Part shown: in pieces, positions 22,801 to 34,800 of the stretch | Numbering within the stretch: position 1 is the first letter of the stretch | Layout: every line of letters starts with the position of its first letter | From: Acanthaster planci | Lineage: Eukaryota > Echinodermata > Asteroidea > Valvatida > Acanthasteridae | Direction: 5' to 3' | DNA: 64,000 nt | NCBI RefSeq assembly: GCF_001949145.1 | Contig: NW_019091632.1 | Coordinates: forward strand, 503,726 to 567,725 | Program-made: the position numbers and the translations under genes | The notes under the pieces: generated by a model | Database searches by the model: none | Told to the model about the DNA's origin: nothing | Seen by the model: the letters and a program-made list of their open reading frames with translations, nothing else

Positions 22801-25800
22801 CCGGAAATTCCATTTGACTAATGCCTTTTCATTATTACTGCAAACTTTACAGTTGGTACCTCCATGGCTATGCCATGATTTCTACCAATGTCACAATATT
22901 CGATAAGTCGATGTAAACGTAAGAGTAAACTGTTACCAATCTGTTACCCTGGGTTGCTATTTCAGGAACTTACGTAAGGCGTGTTAATTCCCTCCACAAA
23001 GGATATGTATCGGTGAACATGCAAGTAAAATGATAAAACCCCCGAAAGGTCTGGATTCTGTTTAACGGAACAGAAATACTACAGGCGGATGCGAAAGCCA
23101 AGCGAATTTGACGTTGAGAGAGATTTGCAGCGAACTTTCTCCCGGCTTGAAATGATTTCAACTTCGACGAATTTGCAGCAAATATTTGATGTGATGTCAC
23201 TCATTCACGTTTGTGTTCGGCGCATGTGCTTTCGTGTGAAGTCGTAACTGGCCTACTTAATACAGTCACTCTTCACAAAATGGCTAGCCCTCAATGTTCC
23301 GCGAATCTCTGCGTAGGGCACTGACCTTTAACGTCACATATCCGCGTTTGAGTATGAACTTACATATATCGAGCCTCCTCTGCATGTGCATACATTTCAT
23401 CGAAAGCCTCTAAACTGCATATCATGTGTTAAATTGGCGAAGTAGCTGGAAAAGCCACTTTTAATGGGCGTATCACTCTCAAAACCACGGACGTGATGAC
23501 ACCAATTCTCGTCAAATTTGACTCAATCTCCTTTTAAATTAGCCTTTGGACAACACGATCTTCATGACGCTATGCAGGCAATAGCATTGACATATTTCAA
23601 TATCCGGGCTTTGGACACTTCGCATTTTACGAATGTGGATATATTGCCCATATAACGCAAACTGCAGTCGGTGGCTAAATTCGAGTTATGTATTACCTAT
23701 TTTTTCTGCGATGGACGTTACAGGGCCATTGCAACTTCGCAACTAAGCAGGAAAATATTGCAGTGTTAGAGTAATAACCGTTGAAAAATACGAAGTGCCA
23801 AACTTACATCGTGCTTGATTGTAAACGAGCTGTATAGTTCCATTTCAGTGCAGTGACGTGCAGGGCATTTGCCTTTTCCCTGTAAGTTCGCGAAGGTGTG
23901 TCTGTTTGGAAACATAATATATATTTATTTAGGCCTACTAGACTTCAATATCATTTTGTCTGATGGGGGAATCTATTCCTACATAGGGAGAACAATTTGT
24001 TTGATGTCAGTTCCCCATTTTCTTCATCGTCACATTGCCGTATAAATTAAAACAAAACGACACAAAACCAACAAATACCCGTAAGTATGAATCTACTCTA
24101 GCTCATTGGAAAATGTCTGTTTTTTCCGGAGAGTGATTCACACATATTGTTTGATTGGACATAATGGACTCTTTTAATATCAGAAAGTATCTATTAGGGT
24201 TCAGTCACAGGTCTTTGAAGATGCCTCTGGCTCATAGCAGGTTTGTTGCCGGACAGCTGTGATGATGATTATCGGGTTGACAATTGAATGGGTCGATTCT
24301 TTGCATTGATGCATCATACTGATATGTTCATTAATGGAACTGTATGGTAGAGGGTCGGTCTTTGTAAATATTGGCTTAACAAGTAAACGTCTCAATGGCA
24401 CATTAACGTTTTGCGAAAGGTTTATCAAATAAAAAAAAAACGATGCTGGAGTCTAGTGTAATACCTGATATATTGCCGTAAAACACGGTAAAAACGAGGA
24501 CGGGATAGCATTAAACATTATAAATGGTATATTGGGACATCTGTTATGTCTGGCAGGGTACGTTGGTCATGGTTTCAAACCATAAAGCCACATTTTTTTA
24601 TTTTAAGGATGGCATGTCAAAAATAAAAATGACAGGTTATGGTGGTTGTTTCGATCTGCCGTCCCACGATCTGTTTCCCACGTTTTGATGTCTGTGAACG
24701 ATGCATAAATACATTCAGCATTTAAAGGTTCATCTGTGCGAAGTTTAGAGTAGCATGTACTCAACTCTGCATGAGAAAATGCTTGTAAGATTTAATAATG
24801 TTCAAAAATCATTAGATTTCAATATCGAAGTCATTGTAGTGTCACCTCATATCTTTCATTCCAGGAGCATAATTATCGTGTCCTTTCAGCAACGACGATT
24901 GCACATTTCCCTACTTTTGAATTGGAAATGGAAATCTAAGTGACATTACAAAACATTTCACCGAAAATTTTAAAAATACCCTATATTGTTCAGTACGTGT
25001 AGAAAACGTATCGCCTAATTAATACATATATTAAATATTCAAAGAATTAATCGAAAAAAGGGGTTCAATAGATGTAATAACAAAATGCAAAAAAACCCCT
25101 TTTTTATGAATGCAGTCACCTAATCAATTCATCGTAAAGTAACCACAGTTTTAACAACAACACAACCTGGTGTGCAGTGTCACATGATCACGGATTGAAG
25201 TCATCAAAATATAGGCATACGTCTTCAGATTGTAATTTATCAAAGCACTGAGCTGATCGGAGAGATAAAAGTTCCCAAAGTGGCACCCAGAAATGAAATG
25301 GTGGCAGAAGAAAACAACAAAAATCTGAACAAAAACAAAGTTTCTCCTGTTTATTCTGAGTAGCATTACATCGTTCTGTCTCAATGGATTTGAATACAAG
25401 GAAACTGGTCACGGGCTGGAGAAATGTTACACTCAAATAAATTTACGCTTTTGGGCAATGTGGTGACAATTTTAAGGTTAAGTCTCAGAATTTATTTGTA
25501 AGTTTTCCAGCTTTGCTACTGCGATAGTCATAAGCTTAGCAGGTAACATGAAATGAAAAAGCGATTAAAATTCAACATCTATTTTGTTTTTAATTCGGCC
25601 GAGAAGGGGTTAATGGATCCATAGCATGTGAAAAGCATAAAAGTGTAGCTGCAAAGCAATGCACTCTCCAAACTGAGGAGGCCTTGGGTGGGGAATCTGC
25701 CCTCTGTTCCCTACATGGTTTTGTCACTTAGCGTTATACAAGGTACTGAATTTCAATGAAATGTGGGCTCACTCTTTGGGTGAATTCATTTTTTAAGGAA

Positions 25801-28800
25801 ATGCGACCCATACATCTTTTTTTGTTGCCACTGCTTTCTCTATCAGTGTCTTTCCGTCGATACACTCCTGCATATCTTTGAGATACCGGCCTCCGCCACT
25901 GGCCTGACGGAGGAGCAGTTCATCCAGATGTGCCCGGTGCTGCTGCAACAACTCGACAGTCACGTCTGCATGCAGTTTGATGTGCACGGTAGCGGCGATG
26001 ATCACGATAGTCATGGGGTTGACTACGGGAGCCACGGAACAGCGACCCACAACCACGAGGACACCACTCACGAGCATCGCGATCTGAACGTGACAGGTGG
26101 CGGGGCGAGCAACCTCGCCGCACACAGTAAGTCCGAAGCGGAGTGCGACTCTGGCGTCATGCCAAACTACGTCATGGCCTGACCGTCACTGACAGATGTT
26201 TGGATATTGGTTTGGATGGAGTGCCATGAAAAGTTAATGTTGCTAGTTAAAATTAAATTCCTTTTCTCTTGAATTAGCAGAATGGGAAAGGAGCTTGTTG
26301 AAAACAAAAACTTGTTCCATAGGAAGATCATCATTTTGTCGTGGAACGTCGGAGTTCCATTTTAGGTGGCTGCGTATTGGATCGTGCTGCGTCCGAGTAA
26401 ATGAATATACCTGATTATTTATTTTCCAATTCCAATGGAACACTGTTATAACAAGGTCCTTAGGACTTTACAAATACCCTTGTTATAATAATTACCTTGT
26501 ATTAGCAGTAATGAAAAAGGCTTGGGACCTAAAATTGTACAAATACGACCTTGTGTTAACAGTGCTCTTATCTGTGTTCGGCTGTAGTGTTTTTTAAACA
26601 TAACACAGTCTGACTGGGTATCATCTGCTTGCGATGAATTCATTACAGCAGTGTCTATTTTGTCAATCACGCTTCTCCCTTCCCCTCCTGGCATTTTTCA
26701 GTATGGGGCTACGGCATAGCGGCAATAACCCTCATCAGCTTGGCCTCCATCACCTGCATCTTGGTGGTGCCGTGCATGCAGCACTACCCCCACGTGTACC
26801 ACCGCCTCTTGTCCTTCCTGGTCGCCATGGCAGTGGGCACGCTGGCCGGCGACGCCATGATGCACCTCATTCCGCATGTGAGTCATAATTATCATTTCAG
26901 GCGCTTCCTCGGGTTCCGCAGGAGCTAGGTATAGCCATTTTCATGAGTCGGGAACCAAACAGAGAGCATTATGTTCCACACAATTTTCCACAAACTGCTT
27001 CACCGTATGCAACCACGAGAATACAGTCTCATCCATAACCTTAAGGGAATACTCGAACAAGGTGTCATATAGATGCCAAAAAGGCGCTCTGTGCAACTCT
27101 TATGTGCAACACTACTGAACGTTGCTCTCAGAAAGTTTTGTCAGAGTCCACAAAGGTTTCCGATGAATAATGAATTCTAAGATGGACATAGGCCGAGGTA
27201 ACCACCGTTTTGGATCAGTTATCAGATAGACATGTATATCGCATACCCATCCCACCCTTTATGGCTCAATGTGTACCGTGTACTTGAATTGGAAATTATA
27301 TTTTTATTTAGTACTCTTTAACGGAATCTGAGGTTTCTCCTTAAGACAAGATCTTCCAAGACGTATTCATTTGGATTCTTACAAGCCTTCACTCTCGATG
27401 ATGCAGTCCCTAGGTATCCACGTTCACGACGAAAACAAGCCCCTGATTGAAGGGGGAGGAGATGGCCACGCCCATGGAGCCCCAGAGGCTGAGAAGCAGC
27501 AGGCCAACAACGCCGTCTGGAAGGGTTTCTTCGTGCTGATGGGAATCTTCTTGTTCTTCATCATCGAGCAGCTTATGGCATTCTGCCAACAGGCCCGCAA
27601 AAATAGAAAGGTAAAAAATAAAATCCTTTGTATTTTCACACTTGATGGTTGTGGTCATGTCACCACACTGCGTAAATGCCACGAGGTGAAGTAACCCCAA
27701 CAGTCCCAAATCCTTCGATTTCAACCCTAGGGGGTTAAGGTTAAAGTTTTTTTTTCATCCCCCTTTTGCCCATCTCTAGAAGAATAGGACAATCACGAGG
27801 GGAACTACTCCCTTACATGAGGCTGAATTTGGCCTCCATCAGACAGGGCGACAATGCTGGCCGTTGACACCAAATCCCACACCACAGGTGGGAGCAACGG
27901 GAAAGACAACTTTTTACCAGGAGAATGTATGAATAAATTGTGGGGATTAACCAGGTTCTTGCTGCGTCCGTGAAAATTGACCATAAACCGATTTTGACCA
28001 TTCAACTGCATTCATGTGGGACTGTTACACGCAGTTTCACTCTGCACGGACGAAGTCCGCGTCGACTTTTGATTAAAAGCAAACACACACACACACGCAT
28101 GCTCCGAAGTATAAACAGTCTTTCTAAGGAATGCCATCTATTTTCATGGAAACCATTGTGTTGTAAACTCATTGCTTTCTCAATTACACAACGACGTATA
28201 TGTAGGGTAATACTCGTGTCAGTCTCCCATTGCAGCTTTTTGAAAGAATATAGGTCTTACTTTTCAGGTTCCCGAAACCTATCAAAAAGCCTCTGAGAAC
28301 CAAACTGAAATGTACATGAGAGATATTTTGATTACGTGATTTATTGCCCATCTGAAAAAATATTTACACTGCTACTTAGTGCTGATACCGCCCGGACTTA
28401 CTCCCTTATACCGACAGAGTTTGCGAAGTAGTTGTTTCTTTCCTTTTCACACATGTACGTCAAAGCTCATTATCAGTATAATTAATCTCTACTTCAACAT
28501 TAGTATCATGGACTAAGACAGCAGCCTTGAATTGGCCTCCCTCTCCAACAACAAAAGTACATATATGATCTCTGTTGTCCGTTCTTTGAAGTCTTCGTTA
28601 AGTAACAGCAACCCCCCCCCCTCCAAAAACCACAACGGGTCCGCTTCACTGATGTGGCTTCTCTCTGGGGGCCTTCTCTGTTAGTTCTTGCCCTGTATGC
28701 TGTTTTCATTCCATTTCAAACTGTATTCTCCTAATGTAAAGGTTGTAGTATATGGGCTATACCGACTTGCTGAATGTCGCTGTCTCGCAGTTCTCTTTGA

Positions 28801-31800
28801 ACTTCGATAGTGTACACTGCGTGGTTTCACTACAAGCGATTCTGTTTGCAGGGGAATTAGCCTTGCCTACTGACAGCCCTCCGTAGGGGCGTAAACACGA
28901 AAGTTTTGTCGGGAGGGGGTGGGTCAGGCCGGTCAGATTTTTAATGTCCGATTCTTGCGAACAGGTGACAGATAGGTAGGCGACAGATAGGTAGGCCTAC
29001 AGGATTACAAAATCCATACCCGGGAATAAACTTACACTATGAGTTGCAGTTGCATTTAGCAATGAATAATTTCTTGCAAAGTACCTATTTACAAAAAGTA
29101 TGGACGCAGAGTAACACTAAATATTGCAAAGAAAAGAGATCAAGACATGAAAGAAGAAAAGAGTGTCCATTCCGGACAATGGTATTGTTCGCTACATGTA
29201 GAGCATAATGGGTTACGTTTGCATAATGTTGGTTCAGTTAAGCCTTTCACAGATGCTTGATTACAACATAGGCAGAAATTCATGAGGTTACGCTGGCAGG
29301 AACACCAGAGATACTATGATTACTCAGGCATATGCTGAAAATTTGGTGTTTTCGTCACATCATCATGCTGGAAGCCACACAACCGCTGCAGGATGGATTC
29401 AAACTGAAAACAAACAAATATTATAGAATTTTTTTTTAACTAAGGCTCACATGATGTAAATATGGGAGAGTTTGACGGTTGAAGATTGGGTCACAGTTTC
29501 TGTGATTCGTCACAAGAGGAATATGTTAAGTTGTCTTCGAAATTTTACTTCAGAATGAAGTGCGTATTACTCGTAGAAATTACCACTGCTACGAGAAATT
29601 CAGAAACATTTGTAATCAGGTAAACAACTTTAAACAGTTACAGACTGACAAGCGTATGATTTCTCTCAGCAAACGAGGCACGTAGGCGTGCTGCGTTGAA
29701 TTTACTGGTCCTATTGTACGCTCACATGTATACCAGCTGTGTTTAATTTCCTTATACATGGTGGTAGCGAACGCCGACGGTGCGCAAGATGTCAAGACGC
29801 AACGTGGGAGAGACGCTGTGTGGCATCATTCCACCAGCAAAATAAACAAAACTGCGTCCGAACTTCGGAAATGTTTTGCATGGCATGCTTCTGTTAGGTG
29901 GTGATACCACCTCCTGAAGCCAAACTGATATTCAAGTAGGTGAGGTACTTTGTTGACAACTTGCGCATCACCTGCATCAGAAATAACAAACAAACAAATG
30001 GGCAAGATGAGTGGTAGTAAGCAACAGAGGGATCAATGCACGCCCGTCATGCCAACGTGCATGTTTGTATTAGAGGTCTACTCCGGCGACTCTACGGAGA
30101 CAAGTTGGTTAAGTTGGAACCAAGTTCAACTTTGCCGACTGTTGTTTGTCCCTTTTCGCGTCAGTCGATGTGTTCTATAATTATGATTGCGTATCATTGA
30201 AAACTGATCGGCAGTGCCCTGTGCGTTTCTTTACATTGATATGGAAACCAAATCATAACCATTACTTCCGTAGTTCGTTTAACGAAACCTGCTCAGCAAA
30301 AGGAATTTTGCACACAAACTCCACTCATTTCGAACACACCTAAGAGTGTCACAGGGAGTCACAATGTTTTGCAGTAAGTTTTTTTTTCGCTTGGGAATAT
30401 ACAAGGCAAACATTGATAGAGACGTCTGACTCCAGCTCTGTAACACGGGCCCGCGTCACTACTGATTGACTTGAAATCAAAAATGGCGGGCGAAGCAAGT
30501 TCAATCTGCGCACGCACACCGCGGACTGGTTTTAAATGCGCGCGAGAAAGTGTCTAGTCTCGGGACAAGCCACAGCAATTAGTCATCCAGCAAAAACGAA
30601 GCAAATCCAGCAAAACTGAAATACACCAATTTAGCTCTATACTTGAGTTACTGTACTGTTATTGTACCCATATCACTTGTTTAACCAAATGGGAAGTGCA
30701 CTCTCTCCTATGCCTTGCATTGCCCTTACACAATAGCCTAATTTGCCGTAACCTTGCAAAACAGGCGCAGAGGACTACCAAAGTACAGCGTGCCGACTCG
30801 AAGAGGAACAGCCAGCGTCCCCTGCACAGCAACCAGCAGGACGACAGCGATGGGCCGCAACAGGAGCAACAGGAGCTGCAGGGAGAGTACAAGGAGACGA
30901 ACCGTAGCGACGCCATTGGCGAGAAACTCTGCCACCACTGTGCGCCCACCACCACCACGACTGCCGTAGGCTCCAACAGAGAAATCAGTATGAATATTAA
31001 TTCCAGGATTCTTCTTTTTTTTAAGGGACAAAAAGCATTGGTGTACTTAACTACAGGTGGGGACTTCACCCCAGCATATCCTCCACCTATGTACAAGCCA
31101 CAGCTCATTTCATTGCGATGCCCCCCCCCGTTACTGATAAAAATTCATGCTCTTCTCTTCCCAGTTAATTGCATCTCACCACCGTTAATTGTTAACACGG
31201 TGGTGTAAGGGGAGAAAGCAAAAAGGTCCCCCCCCAAAAAAAAAAAAATCATGTCTCCGTCATACTGTTGACACTGACACTGAAATTAATTCTTCAAACT
31301 TTGTAGCAAGTAAGTGACACAGGCTTTTTGCTTCATAATGTTCTGATCAGTGTTCCTCTTCCAAACAACCACTGGTGAACTTCCTTGGTGTTTTCACCCA
31401 AAAATTAGTACGGAACAGCATGCTCCTTCTGGAGGATTTTGAGTTGATCACCCACCCCGACCAACCCTCCACTTCTAACCGTCACTGCCACCATCACCAC
31501 CACCATCACCACCACAGCGACCCCGATGACAACGACCCAGAGGTTGGTCCGAGCCACCGCCACGGCCACAGCCACGACCCAACCCCCGTGGGGGACAACA
31601 GCATCGCCACGTTGGCCTGGATCATCGTCATGGGGGACGGCTTGCACAACTTCTGTGACGGGCTCATTGTTGGGGCAGCCTTTGCCGACAGCATCGCCGG
31701 TGGCCTGAGCACAGCTATTGCCGTCATGTGTCATGAAATTCCACATGAGTTAGGTATGCTAATAACTTTATGAGCGTCTAGTTAATAATTAATTGCTATA

Positions 31801-34800
31801 TTTTTGTGCATTGTTTTCCATAACGATGTTGTTTTTTTTAGTGCCACCAACCAAAAATATTTCATGCAGCACAAAAATATTACATGTACATGTAGTTTTG
31901 GATTGCAACTCTGTGTATCCTTTACAAAGGATTTGGTGAACTGTTACTTCAAATTTTTGTCAACATTTTAATGGGCACGTATTTTGTTGAAGATAAAGTT
32001 GTTTTAGAGCAAATAATTTGCCTTTCCTAAAAAAGTCATTTTCACGTCGGCGTGGTGAGTGCTCATATTTAATTCTCAGAATTAACTTTCGAAAGAGAAC
32101 ATCCTTTCTGAGAAAGGTTCAGCCGATTATCAGCTGATTGTCAGCTGATTATCAGCTGATAATCGGGTATTGTTCGCTGGCTGTGTAAATTTGTCGTAAC
32201 TTGTAATTTGCTCCATTTTCCGACACTCTCAGGCGATTTTGCCGTGATGCTGAAGGGGGGAATGTCCATCAAGCAAGCCCTGTTTGTCCAGGCTATCTCC
32301 TCCGTCCTTGCCTACATAGGTCTGGCCATAGGTATTGCCGCAGGTAACATCGAGTCCGTCAGCATGTGGATATTTGCCCTGGCCGGAGGAATGTTTGTCT
32401 ACATCGCTCTTGTCGATCTGGTGGGTATATTCTTTCGGGGTTTATTGTCTGTTGGGTCAGGAGGAATTAGGATGTGCCCTATAAAAGTCGTCTGTTTGAA
32501 TGTGGGTGCTAATGATGTCGTACCTTTAGTGCGGCATTTGATGGTCTGAACTTTATCGGTTATAAAATAGTCGGACTGATAAAGCCGCTTCGGTGTGCTG
32601 TGCGCAAAACAAGCCCGAGTGCAACAGAGAACGAGTGCAACAGAGAACGAGTGCAACAGAGAACGAGTGCAACAGAGAACAAGGGCAACTGATACTAGAA
32701 ATATCCACAGAAATAGGTTTTAACGTGTTTTCAATAACGGGGAAGACTTTCACAAGGTTAAAGGATATACATGTACTGTATCACGTCGATGCTATATCAA
32801 TGATTGTTTGAAATCCTTTACGCTGTAAGGATCGGGGAAAGGAATCCCGTCCATTTATTATGTCTGATATCATCACAGACCTCAGTTTCGTCACCCAAGC
32901 CCCAAACTGTTCCTGCACGAGTGCCCTGCGTTCATTTTGGCGATTGTGTAACGGAAATAGGACGTAATCATTTGTTGATGTACACGACAGGCTTAAGCTG
33001 TCGTTTTCCCACTGAGCGTGTGCAAGGGGATGCACTCTTATATGGGACTGACACGGGGATTTGTCATGGAAGAGCTGTATTCTGTGGGCAGCTCCACCCC
33101 CCTTCTTCCCATCATGAGAAAACAAGAAGATGAAAGTTGTCTCAAACTTTGGATTGGCATAGAGTTAATTTCCGAGTGAGAGTGGGGTGTCTATTTTTAC
33201 GTGCTTCCAGCTCAAGAATACATTTACATCTGTGCAGAAAAAGTGGGATCTAAATGAGAAGGCCTGAAATATGGTTCATACTGCGCTAAAAAGGATAAGG
33301 AAGTTTTTTCTTTTTGGTGAAAATATCCATGGAAGAAGCTTTGAAATTGCCTTGAAATTGGCTCTTATTTAACATCAGATAAACCACAAAGTTTCCTCTA
33401 AGGCCACTGTTTTCCTTCTCTTAAAACTTGTTTCTGTTCATTTTATTGAAAAAAAAGAGAAAATGTGGAGATTATAAAGCTGGAATCTCTGTTTATTACC
33501 ACCACATCGCTGACATTCTCAATTTGATCAATTCTCAATACGGAAGTGCAATTCTCAATACAGAAGTGTTCCCATTTATACATGTTAATATTTATATCAT
33601 TGCACACCACAAGCGGTTGAATTCCTTTTGCATCATGTGCAAAAGAAGTCATTCCAGTTCTGGGCTATCTTCCAAATCAAGTATTAGCTGAACATAAAAC
33701 TTATCTCATATTGTTCACTAATTGCATTCTAAATTTGCTGTTAAAAGAGAGCCCTCTTCAGCTATGTGTTCGGTTGTGTACAAAGCAAAGTACGAGGTTC
33801 TTAACCGGCAAAACAGATCTCTTGACCTTTATCAAGAACACAGATTAGACAGAGGAGACACGAGCCGAGTGCAAAACTTGTGTGCACGTGCAAAAAAAGG
33901 TGGAACTATTAGAGCGCAGTAACAGACTCCCAGAACTGTTTAGGTTGGCACCTCTCATTGTATTAACAACCTGTCTTTTATACAGCTCAGGCAGGACCGG
34001 AATTGCATGACTGCATTTACATTGTGAAGTTCATTGAACAAAGCAATGTGGAACACAAATGGCAGATTTTTTCTTTTTGAAATTCAGCCAACCAAGAGTT
34101 CATTCAATGAAATCGCCCACGTTACAAACACGATGAAAAGTCTGTGTGGAAATCTGAAATTCAAGAGACACAATGCCTTCTGCCAAAGTTTTCATCCATG
34201 ATTGACTAAGCTTGTACTTTCCCCCAACCTATGTCAATGTTCTGCCGCTTAAAGGTGAGGTTCATATACCTCAGGCGAATGCGACAGTGAATTAGACGTC
34301 ATGAACAAGTATTTGCCAATGTTGGCTCGAATTGAAATTGTTCAACATTTAGCGACCTCGCAGCGCGAATATTTTCACAATTTTCCGTTCTTGTAAGTTT
34401 TCGCGCCAAGTACAAGTTGGCCCTAACCTTAAAGAGACTCGCTGCAACTTTCTGGTACGAAGTTACTTTTCAGCTTCACATTTATAGCACAAGGATTAGC
34501 TTTTATCTCTTCGAAGTTTTACGGCGAGTCAAATTTAATTTGTTTGGACAAATTTTCGGAGCAGAAAAAGAAGTGCAATTTTGACACGATTCAAGAATTG
34601 TAGAAGGGGGGGATTTGAAGCAAGGGAGGAGGGATCGAGCGTGAACTACGGTACGAAAGCCCGCTCCCATTTCGTGCTTTTGCGCCTTTGCCAGTCACAT
34701 TGACGTTATTCAAAGTCTCATAGACGCGGGTCGAACAAAAAGTAATGGAGAGAATTTTTTTAGTATAATGCCCACGCTGCATTTTTCTCGGCCTCCCCTA

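Larger units (their letters stand above)
16899..25846 (+). other. SLC39A: SLC39A intron 1
   Basis: 8.9 kb, the longest intron seen. Contains the inverted-repeat element at 19.2 kb and the X-Y tandem duplication at 21.2-24.2 kb. Frames of up to about 100 codons (18468, 19575, 22091) look random or lie inside repeats. First introns often hold enhancers; none was identified. Confidence 0.75.

Noticed and set aside
30696-31208. 170-codon plus-strand frame as a separate gene
   Set aside because: Its middle is SLC39A exon 5; the open frame merely extends into both introns. The acceptor and donor inside it restore phase with the neighbouring exons.
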